A stretch of DNA of 64,000 nucleotides from Gemmata palustris (GCF_017939745.1 NZ_JAGKQQ010000001.1:3906001-3970000), one strand, 5' to 3'. Counted from the first letter of the stretch, positions 43,213 through 52,233 are shown. A program made the numbers and translations. The notes: generated from the letters alone by a model not told the origin.

Positions 43213-45414
43213 TTAGCCCCGGAGGAGCTGGGCGACGAGGGCCGTCGTCTGGTTGGCGTTGCCGAGCACCGTCGCACCGGCCTGTTGCTGCGTCTGGAGG
43301 CGGGTGAAGTTCGCGATTTCGGACGCGAAGTCCGTGTCGCGGATGACCGACTGGGCCGCGGTCGTGTTCTCCAGGGTGTTCCGCAGGCTGTTGGTGTTGG
43401 ACTCGAGGCTGTTCGTCTGGAAGGCCCCGAGCTTCGCACGGATCGTGGACACGTCGGTGATCGCCTGGTCGATGATCTTGATCGCGTCCTGGGCCCCGTT
43501 CGAGGTCGTGACGTCGATCAAGCTCAGGTCGGTCGTGGCGATGTTGTTCAGGCCGCTCACCCCGGTGCCGAGGCGGTCCGCGGTCACCTTGTCGATCGAG
43601 ATCTTCGAGAACTCACCCGCGTTCGCACCGATCTGGAAGCTCAGCGAGTTGTCGGTCACGTTCACCGTGTTGCTGCCCGCGGTCGCCTTCCCGCCGGCCA
43701 CCCCGACGTTGAACGTCAGGCCGGTGGTCGCGTCGCCCAGGGTCACCGCGTTGCCCAACCCTTGCGAGCCGGTCGAGACGGTGCCTTCCGTCGCCCCGAC
43801 GAACACCCGGAGGGCGTTCCCGGCGATACCGACGTCGGCCGAGCCGTTGCTCACGCCGGTCACCGCGGCGGTCGCGGCGGAGTCGGACTGGATGCTGATC
43901 GCGGCCGAGCCGAGCACGTTGCTCTGGATCGTCAGCTTGCCGCCGACGGAGCCGCTGACCGTGAACTTGCCCGAGCCGCCGCCGTTGGCGGAAGCGTTGT
44001 CCAGGGCCGCCTGCACCTTGCTCACGATGGTCGCGGAGCTGTCGCCGGTGGCCAGGGAGACCACGATCGAGGCGCTGTTGGTCAGGCTACCACCAGAGAG
44101 GGTCAAGGTGCCCGAGCCCGTGAGGGCGGCGCTGGTGATGTTGTTCGCCCCGGTGCCGCGGCCGCCGGTCGCGGTCCCGTTGGTCACCGTCGTGCTGCTC
44201 ACGCTCGCACCCGTGGTGCCGACCTGGGCGGTGGTGGCGATCCCTGTCGCCGTCGCCGGGGCCGTCGTGGTCGAGGTGTTCGCGGCCCCGGCCACGGCCG
44301 TGATCGCGGTGCTGCTGAGCTTGCTGGTGATGACCAGCGGGGCACCGGTGCTACCGCTCACCGTGAAGTTGCCCGACCCGGCGGCCGCATCAAGGGCGGC
44401 CTGGACCGTGGACACGACCGTGGCCCCGGTGCTGGTCGCGGACAGATCCACGACGACGCCGGCGCTGGCCAGCCCGCCGCCCGTGAGGGTCAGGGTCGCG
44501 GTCCCGGCCGCACCGGTGAACGGCGTCGAGGCGGCGAACCCGAGGGCGGTCGCCACGGACGCGGCGCCCGCGCCACCGAACGTGACGGTGACCGCCTGGT
44601 TGCTGTCCTCGGCGATGATCTGGAACTGGGTCGCACCGCCACCGGTGTTGTTCACCGTAAAGCTGCTGCCCAGGGCCCCGCCGACGGCTGCTGCGATGGC
44701 CGCCGCGTTGTCACCGTTTTGGATGTTGGCGACGACCGAGCCGCTCAGCCCGCCACCACTGATGGTGATGGTCGCGGCCCCAGCCGCCGTGCCCGCCGTC
44801 ACGTTACCGCCGGACGCCAGCACCGAGCCGTCCAGTGCCACGTTCGCCAGGTTACCCGCACCGGTGATCGAACCGCCACCGGCCGCACCCACCGCGATCG
44901 TCTGGTTGCCGGTCGGGGCCGTCGCACCGGCCTTGATCTGGCCCAGGGTGCTGGGGTTGGTGATGGAGGTCGCCAGAACCCCGGCCTGGCCGTTGAGCAG
45001 CAACTTGTTGCTACCGAACTTGGTCGTGTTCGCGATGTTGTTGATGGTGCTGAGGGCGTTCGTGATTTCGGACTGGTTCGCGGCGAGGGCCGCGGAGTCC
45101 TGCACGCCGCTGTTAGCGGAGTCGAGGGCCAACCCGCGGGCCTTCGTGAGCAGGGTGTTGAGTTCGTTCAGCGCGCCTTCGGCGGTCTGCACCAGCGAGA
45201 CGGCCTTGTTCGAGTTGTCGATGGCGGTCGTGAGGCCGGCGATCTGGGCCCGTTGTTGTTCCGAGATCACGAGGCCGGCGGGGCCGTCCGCACCGCGGTT
45301 GATCTTGAGGCCGGTCGAGAGCCGTTCCAGCGACTTGGACAGCGCGGTGCTGGTCCGGTTCAGGTTCTGCTGTGCGTTGAGCGACGCGTTGTTGTTGACG
45401 ACTGACAGGGCCAT
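43213..45414 (-). CDS. fliC: Flagellin with a large repeated hypervariable region
   Basis: The 733-residue flagellin has canonical ends: MALSVVNNNASLNAQQNLNRTSTALSKSLERLSTGLKINRG at the N-terminus and LGAFQTNSLESNTNSLRNTLENTTAAQSVIRDTDFASEIANF...QLLRG at the C-terminus (parts quoted). The surface-exposed middle (about 160-590) has at least three related repeats of 90-110 residues, each containing T(L/I)T(L/I)(S/T)GG(G/S)L, a run of Val/Ala strand residues, VQAALD and a VSGS-type turn. Enteric flagellins have no such repeats. A sigma-28-like promoter sits 60 bases upstream. Confidence 0.96.
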   Translation of the reverse strand: MALSVVNNNASLNAQQNLNRTSTALSKSLERLSTGLKINRGADGPAGLVISEQQRAQIAGLTTAIDNSNKAVSLVQTAEGALNELNTLLTKARGLALDSANSGVQDSAALAANQSEITNALSTINNIANTTKFGSNKLLLNGQAGVLATSITNPSTLGQIKAGATAPTGNQTIAVGAAGGGSITGAGNLANVALDGSVLASGGNVTAGTAAGAATITISGGGLSGSVVANIQNGDNAAAIAAAVGGALGSSFTVNNTGGGATQFQIIAEDSNQAVTVTFGGAGAASVATALGFAASTPFTGAAGTATLTLTGGGLASAGVVVDLSATSTGATVVSTVQAALDAAAGSGNFTVSGSTGAPLVITSKLSSTAITAVAGAANTSTTTAPATATGIATTAQVGTTGASVSSTTVTNGTATGGRGTGANNITSAALTGSGTLTLSGGSLTNSASIVVSLATGDSSATIVSKVQAALDNASANGGGSGKFTVSGSVGGKLTIQSNVLGSAAISIQSDSAATAAVTGVSNGSADVGIAGNALRVFVGATEGTVSTGSQGLGNAVTLGDATTGLTFNVGVAGGKATAGSNTVNVTDNSLSFQIGANAGEFSKISIDKVTADRLGTGVSGLNNIATTDLSLIDVTTSNGAQDAIKIIDQAITDVSTIRAKLGAFQTNSLESNTNSLRNTLENTTAAQSVIRDTDFASEIANFTRLQTQQQAGATVLGNANQTTALVAQLLRG

Positions 45415-45472
45415 TGCAGGGCACTCCGAGTTGGATGTTTTTTGCGGGCCGGTGAGTCCGTCCCGTCTGCAT

Positions 45473-45504
45473 GAGTTATCGAAGTCGGCACTCGAAATTT
45501 GCCC
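45473..45504 (-). promoter_or_regulatory. Candidate sigma-28 promoter of fliC
   Basis: On the minus strand, GGGCAAATTT is followed after 13 bases by CGATAACT (-10-like box at 45476-45481, -35-like at 45495-45501). The enteric consensus is TAAAGTTT, 11 bases, then GCCGATAA. The same pair with the same spacing lies before flgM. The predicted start gives a leader of about 50 bases. Confidence 0.7.
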
Positions 45505-45568
45505 CCGATTTTTTCGTCACCCCGCCCCGACGTGTGACACACTGTGTCCCGAAATCCGGCGCCCAAAA

Positions 45569-45614
45569 CGCCGACGGCCCCGGAGAGCAGATTGCTCTCC
45601 GGGGCCGCGGCGTT
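45569..45614. terminator. Bidirectional hairpin between fliC and flgM
   Basis: CGGCCCCGGAGAGCA (45575-45589) pairs perfectly with TGCTCTCCGGGGCCG (45593-45607), and ACGCCG/CGGCGT extend the stem across a small bulge. T-runs lie outside both arms (CGTTTT on the minus strand, CGTTTA on the plus strand). It separates flgM transcription from the fliC promoter. Confidence 0.85.
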
Positions 45615-45638
45615 TATGTCGTTTTGTCGGTCCGCGAA

Positions 45639-45962
45639 CTACTCGACGTCGGGGGCCGGGAGCACGCCCGCACTCACCATAGACCGGGCGGCGGCGGCGG
45701 CGGCTTCGGGTGTATTGAAGTCACCGGCCGCGAGCCGGGCCGCGGCGACCGCGACGACGTCGGGGCGCACTTCCGGGCTCTGGCGGACGGCGGCCAGCAG
45801 CGTGGCCAGCTTGCCGGTCAGCGCGAACTCTTTCGTGCTACCGGGTTGGGTCGCCGGTTGCGGCGCTGCGACCGGGGCCGCATCGGACGTGCGGTTAGCG
45901 GACCGGACAGCGGGGGTTTGTTGGGGGGCGGTTTGTTGGGCTCCAGATGGTTCGATTCTCAT
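45639..45962 (-). CDS. flgM: FlgM-like anti-sigma-28 factor
   Basis: The 107-residue protein has a disordered, Gln/Pro/Ala-rich N-terminal half and a helical C-terminal half: KLATLLAAVRQSPEVRPD, then VVAVAAARLAAGDFNTPEAAAAAARSMV (quoted in part). This matches the sigma-binding segment of FlgM (VRxxKVxxLRxxIxxGxYxxxxxxxAxxLL). FlgM holds FliA until hook completion, then is exported. It lies upstream of the flagellin gene and has the same sigma-28-like promoter, giving the usual feedback loop. Start at ATG 45962. Confidence 0.82.
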   Translation of the reverse strand: MRIEPSGAQQTAPQQTPAVRSANRTSDAAPVAAPQPATQPGSTKEFALTGKLATLLAAVRQSPEVRPDVVAVAAARLAAGDFNTPEAAAAAARSMVSAGVLPAPDVE

Positions 45963-46017
45963 GGCTCGACTCGCGGTTTCAGGTGTGGGTGCCGGTGTTC
46001 GCGGCCTACAGAAATAG

Positions 46018-46043
46018 TTATCGAGTGGGGTTGGGAAAATTTG
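46018..46043 (-). promoter_or_regulatory. Candidate sigma-28 promoter of flgM
   Basis: On the minus strand, CAAATTT (46037-46043) and CGATAACT (core 46018-46023) are separated by 13 bases, the same as before fliC. It sits in the 169-base gap shared with the divergent TPR gene. Confidence 0.68.
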
Positions 46044-46131
46044 CCCCAAATTACTGGCAATAATCCCGAACGCATGTTTTCGATCATACCTTTGGTGCAA
46101 CCCCCGTACAACTTCAACCGGTTTACCCGCC

Positions 46132-48384
46132 ATGAGCGACACATTCACTCCACCTCCCCCGTCCGCAGAAGCGCTCGCGGCGTGGGCCGCGGCCGAGGCC
46201 GAAGCCGAGCGCGAACTCGCCGAAGCGGACGCCGCGGCCGCCGCAGAAGCCGCGGCCGCTGCAGCCAAGGGTAGCAGCGCCCCCGCGGCCCCGAGCGCCC
46301 CAGTACACGGTCGCCGCCCCCCACTATTCGCCCGCGTGCTCGGGACCGCGGGGCGGTTCGCGGGCGCAGCCCTCTTTCTGGTATGCGTGGGTGGCGGAGT
46401 GGCCGGGGGAATCGCGTACACGAACAAAATGAAGCACGCGGCAGCCGAAGCCGCCGCGGCCGAAGCTGAGGAACACGCGGCCGCGCACCCGGAAGGCGCG
46501 CACGCTCATACTAAGGGCGGACCGGGGCACGGACCGGCGGACACGTCCCTCGCGACCCGCATCGACACGCTGATTCGCTCGGCCTCCTTCCCCGAAGCGC
46601 TGGAGCTGGTCCGCAGCGCCCCGCGCAACACGTTCGGCCCCGACGCGGGTCCGCTCGCGTACCGCGAGGCGCTGTGCCTCGAGGGGCTCGGGAAGTGGAA
46701 GGACGCGAACGCGGCGTTCAAGAAGGCCGAGGCCGATACGAATGTGGCCGCGTCGGCGCGGGCGCTGCTCGGCCGGGCGCGCTGCGCGATCGCGACGGAC
46801 GCGCCGCAAGAGGCACGCGCGATCGCGGACCGCGTGCTGCTCCGCTCCGGGCACCCGGAGTGCCGGGGATCAAAGGTTTACGAGGACGCGCTCCACCTGC
46901 GGGCGCAGATCGCGGTGCGGGAAATCGGCGGCGGGCGCGCGATCGACGCGCTCAACGCGGACGCGCTCGCGTGGCCGGCCATGCACGTGACCGCGGACAA
47001 GTGCCTCGAGTGGCTCCCGACGGAAGCCGCGCCCGTGAGCCCGGTCCCGGACGCCGGGCGCGACCTGGTCGAGTTCCGCCGCAACGCGGAAGCCCAGGGC
47101 GCGCCGGAAGTGACCGTCCGATTGTCGGTGCGCCCCGCGATCCAGGTCGTGCGGGCCGTCGCAAAAGCGGCGGGACTGACGGTACGGGCCGAAAACGATG
47201 TCGTCACGGCCCTGACCGCGACCGTCGGGCCGGTCGAAGTGGAGCGCCTGCCGCTCGGCGAGGTGCTCTCGGCGGTGACCGAGCGGGCCGGGGTCGTGTG
47301 GGACATTCGGGGCGAAACGCTGGTCCTCACGCGCGGCACCCGCGCCACCGACGCGGACGCCACGGCCGACGCGCTTCGGCGCATCGTCGCGCTCGCTCCG
47401 GAGCACCCGGCGATCGGGGCGACGCGGGTCACGCTCGCGAACGTGGATCTCCGCGCCGGCCGGTTCCGGGCCGCGACGCTCGGGTACAAGCAGGTGCTAG
47501 AAAACGCGGGGACCACCCCGGAAGTGACGCACGCGGCCTATAACCTGGGCCTGCTCGAACTCAAGGACGGGAACCGCATCGGCGCCCGGGCCCGGTTCCT
47601 GGAAGTCATCGACCGCGCGCCGGGTACCTACTGGGCGGACACCGGCTGGTACTGGATCGGGCGCACGCACCTCGACGGCGACGCCCCGGAACTGGCGCGG
47701 CGCGCGTACCTCACCGCGCTCGACGGCGGCACGAAAGACACGACCTCGGCCGCCGCACTCAGCATCATCGTGTGCGACCTGCTCGCCGGCAACGACGAGG
47801 GCGCCACGGAGCGGCTCCGCGACACCCGGTTCAGCACCCGGGAATCGCACGCGAACGTGGTCGCATTCTTCGAGGCGCTCGTGCAGTACCGTATTGCCCC
47901 GACCGAGAGCCGGCGCGAGCGCCTCCTCGCCGCGATCCGCAGCGCGGATGAGGCGCGCGGGCTCGGGCCGGCGGGCGCGTACTTCATGGGCCGGGTGTAC
48001 CTCGAGCTCGGGATGGCGCAGCAGATGAGCGACCTGTACGACGCGACCATCGAAACCGCCCGCGGGCCGATCGCGCTGCGGATGCTGTTCGACACGGCCG
48101 AGCGGTTCGACCGGCTCAACGATCGCAAACTGGCCCGGTCGCGGTACCTGGCGATCGCGGCCGCGGACCCCGAAGGGTTGGGAGCACTGGCGGAACTGCG
48201 CCTGGCGGCGATGGCCGCGCGTGAAGGTCAGGGCGCGGACGCCGTGCGCCGGTGCCAGGCCATTGTGAACCGCCCGGGCGTCCCGCGCGCGGAACTGCTG
48301 ACCGTCATGGGCCGCGGGTACGAGCTCCAGCGCAAGCACGGGCTGGCCGCGGAGTGCTTCGCGGGCCGCGTTCCCAGCGAGTGA
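46132..48384 (+). CDS. Membrane TPR protein with STN-like domain
   Basis: The 750-residue protein has an Ala/Glu-rich cytoplasmic N-terminus and one membrane segment (FAGAALFLVCVGGGVAGGIAYT, about 80-100). A long outside region follows: TPR-like helices (FPEALELVRSAP, KWKDANAAFKKAEAD), then a domain at about 325-405 (VTVRLSVRPAIQVVRAVAKAAGLTV...PLGEVLSAVTERAGVVWDIRGETLVL, ends quoted) resembling the STN/secretin N0 fold, then more TPRs. Such a fold may bind another envelope machine. It is divergent from flgM and shares its promoter gap; whether it acts in motility is unknown. Confidence 0.82.
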   Translation: MSDTFTPPPPSAEALAAWAAAEAEAERELAEADAAAAAEAAAAAAKGSSAPAAPSAPVHGRRPPLFARVLGTAGRFAGAALFLVCVGGGVAGGIAYTNKMKHAAAEAAAAEAEEHAAAHPEGAHAHTKGGPGHGPADTSLATRIDTLIRSASFPEALELVRSAPRNTFGPDAGPLAYREALCLEGLGKWKDANAAFKKAEADTNVAASARALLGRARCAIATDAPQEARAIADRVLLRSGHPECRGSKVYEDALHLRAQIAVREIGGGRAIDALNADALAWPAMHVTADKCLEWLPTEAAPVSPVPDAGRDLVEFRRNAEAQGAPEVTVRLSVRPAIQVVRAVAKAAGLTVRAENDVVTALTATVGPVEVERLPLGEVLSAVTERAGVVWDIRGETLVLTRGTRATDADATADALRRIVALAPEHPAIGATRVTLANVDLRAGRFRAATLGYKQVLENAGTTPEVTHAAYNLGLLELKDGNRIGARARFLEVIDRAPGTYWADTGWYWIGRTHLDGDAPELARRAYLTALDGGTKDTTSAAALSIIVCDLLAGNDEGATERLRDTRFSTRESHANVVAFFEALVQYRIAPTESRRERLLAAIRSADEARGLGPAGAYFMGRVYLELGMAQQMSDLYDATIETARGPIALRMLFDTAERFDRLNDRKLARSRYLAIAAADPEGLGALAELRLAAMAAREGQGADAVRRCQAIVNRPGVPRAELLTVMGRGYELQRKHGLAAECFAGRVPSE

Positions 48385-48399
48385 CATAGCCCTCCCCTT

Positions 48400-48421
48400 C
48401 CCCGCGGCCCGGGCCGCGGGG
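48400..48421 (+). terminator. GC-rich palindrome after the TPR gene
   Basis: CCCCGCGGCCC/GGGCCGCGGGG is a perfect 22-base palindrome 16 bases after the stop codon. No T-run follows, so termination efficiency is uncertain. The next gene starts 175 bases later. Confidence 0.45.
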
Positions 48422-48596
48422 ATCGGTCCGCATCATTTCAACACTTCGCACACCACTTCACCTCTTGAATCGCTCCCGTTCGCGTGGGTCCGTGCTTGTC
48501 GCCCCTCGCGCGCACTTCAACTGCGCCTGCCACACCCGGCGCGCGTTCGTATTTCGTACTTCGGGCCTCTGCCGCGTTTCCGAACGGGAGGAACAA

Positions 48597-49766
48597 GTGC
48601 GCGTCATCATTATTGGATCGGGCATCGCGGGCCTGTCCGCCGCGATCGCGCTCCGAAAAATCGGCGCGGAAGTCGCCGTCTACGAGCGCGCGCCGGAACT
48701 GCGGGAAGTCGGCGCAGGAATCAGCCTGTGGGCCAACGCCCTCCGCGCGCTCGACCACCTCGGGGCCGGTGATTCCGTGCGCGCGGTTTCCCTGCGCATG
48801 GTTCGCTCCGAGGTGCGGGGGCGCAGCGGGCGGAAGGTGCAGCTCGGGACGCGCGCCGACGATCTCGAGCGCACGTTCGGCGTACCGGAGTTCGTTCGCA
48901 TGATCCACCGCGCGGATCTCGTCTCGGCGCTCGCTGCGCACGTGCCGCCGGGCGCGGCGCGGTACGGTCAGGAGTGCGTCGCGGTCGAGGGCGGTGGGGC
49001 CGGCGCAAAGGTCCGATTCGCAACGGGCCACAGCGACGAAGCCGATGTCGTAATCGGCGCCGACGGGATTCATTCCGTCGTGCGGACCGCGATTCTCGGT
49101 CCCGAAGCGCCGCGGTTCGCCGGGTACACCTGCTGGCGCGGCATTTGCCCGCGCCCGGAGGGCGTGGAACCGGGGTACGTCGGTGAGTGGTGGGGGCGCG
49201 GGAAGCGGGTCGGCATCACCACGCTGCCGGGGGACCGCGTGTACTGGTGGGCAACGAAAAACGCCCCGCCGAACGGCCACGAAGCGGACGAACGCGCGTT
49301 CCTCGCGTCCGAGTTCCGCGACTGGGCCGAACCCGCGCCCGCGCTGTTCGCGACCACCCCTCCGGACCGCATCTTTCGTAACGACATCATCGACCGCCCG
49401 CCGGTGCGCGTGTGGTCGAAGGGCCGCGTCGGTGTGATCGGCGACGCCGCGCACCCGACCACGCCCAACTTCGGTCAGGGCGGGTGCATGGCGCTCGAAG
49501 ACGCCGTCGCGCTCGCACGGTGTTTGGCAACGGCCCCCGACCCGGCCCGCGGATTGGAAGCGTTCGCCGCGGAGCGGTACCCGCGCACAACGGCCATCAC
49601 GCGCGAGTCGCGGCGGTTCGGGGCGCTCGGGCAGCGAGAAGGGCGGCTGTTGTGCTGGGTCCGCGATCTGGCGGTCGGCGCGCTCGCGCCACTCGTCGCG
49701 ACGAAGGGGTTCCTCAAATACGCGAGATTCGATGTCGGTCCGCTCCCGGCGCCGGCCACGGCGTGA
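48597..49766 (+). CDS. FAD-dependent monooxygenase
   Basis: The 389-residue protein has the nucleotide-binding GSGIAGLSAAIALRKIG at the N-terminus, a DG motif (VVIGADGIHSVVR), and GRVGVIGDAAHPTTPNFGQGGCMALEDA, the GD and FAD-ribityl site of class A flavoprotein monooxygenases. Substrates of close families include salicylate, urate, zeaxanthin and kynurenine; none can be chosen. It starts with GTG after GGGAGG. It stands alone. Confidence 0.9.
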   Translation: MRVIIIGSGIAGLSAAIALRKIGAEVAVYERAPELREVGAGISLWANALRALDHLGAGDSVRAVSLRMVRSEVRGRSGRKVQLGTRADDLERTFGVPEFVRMIHRADLVSALAAHVPPGAARYGQECVAVEGGGAGAKVRFATGHSDEADVVIGADGIHSVVRTAILGPEAPRFAGYTCWRGICPRPEGVEPGYVGEWWGRGKRVGITTLPGDRVYWWATKNAPPNGHEADERAFLASEFRDWAEPAPALFATTPPDRIFRNDIIDRPPVRVWSKGRVGVIGDAAHPTTPNFGQGGCMALEDAVALARCLATAPDPARGLEAFAAERYPRTTAITRESRRFGALGQREGRLLCWVRDLAVGALAPLVATKGFLKYARFDVGPLPAPATA

Positions 49767-49769
49767 CCG

Positions 49770-50243
49770 TCACTTGATCTTTCCGAGAGCGGCCACGACC
49801 AGGATCGTCACGAAAATGGCGCTGAAAAGCCCCCCCATCACGATGGCGAAGATCGCGCGCACCTTCCCGTCGAGTTTCGGGTTCTTCTTCAAATGCACGA
49901 GCGCCAGGATACCGAGTAGCAGCGCGAACGGGGCCGGGAGGCACAGCACGGAGATCAGCCCGACGTAGCCCGCGATGATGGCGAGAGCCGAGGTGTTGAG
50001 GGGCACGACCATCTTCAGCGCCGGGTCGTACTCGTCCTCGCGGGGGCGCCGGCGCGGGCGCGGGTAATCGTCGTCGCCCTCGTCATCGTCCTCACGGGAG
50101 CGCCGGCGCCGCGGGCGCTCGTCGGGTTCGTCACCATCGGCGCCCCGGCCGGCCCGGTCGCGCGGGGGTTGCGGACCTTCGGGGCGCGGCGGTTTCCGAT
50201 CCCGCGGGCGGTCCTCGGGCAGAGGGGTGTCGTCGTCGGGCAC
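49770..50243 (-). CDS. DUF4190-like two-TM membrane protein with acidic/basic head
   Basis: The 157-residue protein has a strongly charged, Arg/Asp/Pro-rich N-terminal half (RPRRRRSREDDDEGDDDYPR) and two membrane segments near 85-110 and 130-155 (LLLGILALVHLKKNPKLDGKVRAIFAIVMGGL between them, quoted in part). Such small proteins of unknown function are common in planctomycetes. The charged head faces the cytoplasm if the positive-inside rule holds. It converges on the FAD monooxygenase. Confidence 0.78.
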   Translation of the reverse strand: MPDDDTPLPEDRPRDRKPPRPEGPQPPRDRAGRGADGDEPDERPRRRRSREDDDEGDDDYPRPRRRPREDEYDPALKMVVPLNTSALAIIAGYVGLISVLCLPAPFALLLGILALVHLKKNPKLDGKVRAIFAIVMGGLFSAIFVTILVVAALGKIK

Positions 50244-50296
50244 GGCGGCTCCTGGTTAGTTGGTGAAAGCGCGTGCGGAATTGGTGAAACGACGGA

Positions 50297-50320
50297 GCCC
50301 GCCCGGTTCACCGGACGGGC
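50297..50320 (-). terminator. Hairpin upstream of the membrane protein
   Basis: GCCCGCCCGGT (50297-50307) pairs with ACCGGACGGGC (50310-50320) with one mismatch. It lies just downstream of the LTXXQ-type gene on the minus strand, so it may end that transcript. No strong T-run is present. Confidence 0.5.
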
Positions 50321-50350
50321 CTATCGTCTACTCAGTAACCGGCGCCGGGG

Positions 50351-51112
50351 TCAATCCTTCTTCGGGAACGTCGGGCGCAGTTTGGCCGTGTCGAACGGCT
50401 CGCCCACGAGCCCCTTCCACGCGGTCTTCTGGGTGCCGTCGAGGGCCTCTTCGATCTTGGCCCACGTCTCCTTGCGGAGCTTGTCGACCTTCTTGTTCGC
50501 GGCCTCAAACTTCTCCGGGTCGATTTGCTTGCCCTTGCCACCGCCGCCGGCTTCCGCGAAGAGTTCACGGCTCTCCTTGTTGAACTCGTCGACGAGCCCC
50601 TTCACGGTGCTCTTCTGCGCGTCGCTCAGTTTGAGGGCCTCGGCAACGTCCTTCATGACCGCCTTCTGCGCTTCGGTCGTGCCACCGAAGCCCTTACCCT
50701 TGCCCTTGGCTTCCGGGTCGTTAAACACGGTGAAGTTCATCACCTGGATCGAGATCTGCTTCAGCCGCTTCTTCTGATCCGCGGTCAGCGTCTCGTCCAC
50801 GACCTTCTTGACCTCTTCGGACACCTTCGTCCGCTTCTCGTTGAGCTCGGTGAACTTGTCCTTGTCGAAGCCGCCCTTGAACGCGCCCGCGAATTCCTTG
50901 TTCATCTCGGTCTGCTTTTCGACCGCCGGCTTGAACTTCTCCTTCTGCGCGTCGGTTACCTTGATCTCTTCCTGGAGGGCCGCGTTGGTCAGCACCAGGG
51001 TGGTCACGTCTTGACCGCCGAACCCGCCGCCACCCCGTCCCGGTTGGGCCGCAACAACAGTGACGATACCCGCGGCCAGCACGGCCGCCACCAAACACCG
51101 AATTGCTCGCAT
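50351..51112 (-). CDS. Exported Spy/LTXXQ-like periplasmic protein
   Basis: The 253-residue protein has a signal peptide (MRAIRCLVAAVLAAGIVTVVAA) and a mature region that is almost entirely helical and rich in Lys/Glu. It contains LTADQKKRLKQISIQ, the LTxxQ motif of Spy/CpxP-type periplasmic proteins, and KLSDAQKSTVKGL later. Spy-like proteins act as ATP-independent chaperones or sense metals. Its GGGG-rich spacers are probably loops. The start ATG at 51112 is supported by the signal peptide and a nearby purine-rich site. Confidence 0.75.
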   Translation of the reverse strand: MRAIRCLVAAVLAAGIVTVVAAQPGRGGGGFGGQDVTTLVLTNAALQEEIKVTDAQKEKFKPAVEKQTEMNKEFAGAFKGGFDKDKFTELNEKRTKVSEEVKKVVDETLTADQKKRLKQISIQVMNFTVFNDPEAKGKGKGFGGTTEAQKAVMKDVAEALKLSDAQKSTVKGLVDEFNKESRELFAEAGGGGKGKQIDPEKFEAANKKVDKLRKETWAKIEEALDGTQKTAWKGLVGEPFDTAKLRPTFPKKD

Positions 51113-51230
51113 GACGTCCCCTTGGGAGTAGAGGTGAATCGTTCGCCGGCGCAAGGTACGAGTCCCCGTCGGCTGCCCACATCGTTACGCCGAGAGGGTG
51201 AAAGGGGAATGAGAAAGTAGCAAAATGAGC

Positions 51231-51258
51231 GAAGCCCGCGACCTCGGTCACGGGCTTC
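51231..51258 (-). terminator. Terminator of the TIGR03009 gene
   Basis: GAAGCCCGCGAC pairs with GTCACGGGCTTC (one mismatch) around a CTCG loop. On the minus strand it is followed by GCTCATTTTGC. It separates the two exported-protein genes. Confidence 0.65.
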
Positions 51259-51283
51259 TCACAAATACGATCCGCGGGGAGCG

Positions 51284-52117
51284 TTACGGTTTGCCCGGGC
51301 GCACCGCACCGCCGGCCGGGACCGTACCGCTGTTGCCCACGGGCGCCGGCGGGGCCTCCAGAACCTTCCACCCCTTGATGTCAACGAACTGGAAGTGTTT
51401 CGCCTCCACGCCCGGGATGTCCACCTGCGTGTTGGCGAACTTCCACACTTCGACGTCGTCGTTCGGCTTGAGCATGTACACCTGGGCCGGCAGGTACGCG
51501 AACTTCGCGGTGTTCGCCCCCGGCCCGTAGAGGGCCAGGCGCAGGTGCTTGAACTCGCGCTGGTCCTTGCCCAACAGCGGCTTGATGTCCAGGTAGATGT
51601 AGTTCTCGTCGGTCTTGAAGAGCGCGATGTCGAACCGCTCCTTCACGTCCTTCGCCTTCATCCCGGAGAGGAAGTCGATCATCAGGTTGTCCACCCCGGC
51701 CCCGGCCTTCGGGATCTTGAACGCGGTGATCGTTTTGGCGACGCCGTTGTAGGCGTACACGGCCTTGCCGTCGCAGATGTACGCCTCGTAGTCGGTCTTC
51801 GTCGGGTCGCCGGTGTTATTGAGCCGGAGCACCGCGTAGTTGGGCTTCATGCACAGCACGACGGAATCCGGCCCGCCGAAGGTGGTCGTCTTTTTGAACA
51901 CCGCGTCGGTGCGCGCCAGTGTCACTTCCGTCCGGAAGTTAATCACGCCCGCCATCTTCTTTTCCCACTCGAGGAGGTACGCATCGAGTTTGGGATCGGC
52001 CTTCGGTTGCGCCGCCGGGGGCGGGGCAACGGGTGCGCCGGGCACCGCGGGCGGCTGTGCCCACCCCGCTGAGCCGGCGACCAACAGAGCAGTTAGGGTG
52101 AAGCCAGCGGATCGCAT
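51284..52117 (-). CDS. TIGR03009 family exported protein
   Basis: The 277-residue protein has a signal peptide (MRSAGFTLTALLVAGSAGWA), a Pro/Ala-rich linker and a mature domain starting LDAYLLEWEKKMAGVINFRTEV, typical of planctomycete TIGR03009 proteins. Their beta-rich fold recalls LolA-type lipid carriers. The ATG at 52117 follows AGGAGGTGC. It ends at the hairpin at 51231. The gene begins 82 bases from the insertion sequence, which therefore landed in its promoter region. Confidence 0.85.
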   Translation of the reverse strand: MRSAGFTLTALLVAGSAGWAQPPAVPGAPVAPPPAAQPKADPKLDAYLLEWEKKMAGVINFRTEVTLARTDAVFKKTTTFGGPDSVVLCMKPNYAVLRLNNTGDPTKTDYEAYICDGKAVYAYNGVAKTITAFKIPKAGAGVDNLMIDFLSGMKAKDVKERFDIALFKTDENYIYLDIKPLLGKDQREFKHLRLALYGPGANTAKFAYLPAQVYMLKPNDDVEVWKFANTQVDIPGVEAKHFQFVDIKGWKVLEAPPAPVGNSGTVPAGGAVRPGKP

Positions 52118-52233
52118 CGGAAGCACCTCCTCATTCGGTACGGGCGGACAAACCGCCGGAGCCTTATAGCTTCCCACCCGCGCCGGGAAAAGGCCGGACC
52201 GGGAAGGGGTGTCCCTGTAGATTTTGGCAACGC

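Noticed and set aside
43253-45682. Long open frames on the plus strand opposite fliC
   Set aside because: They are shadows of the GC-rich flagellin gene. Their translation is low-complexity Val/Ala/Pro or Arg/Gly sequence without any domain, and flagellin on the other strand is unmistakable.
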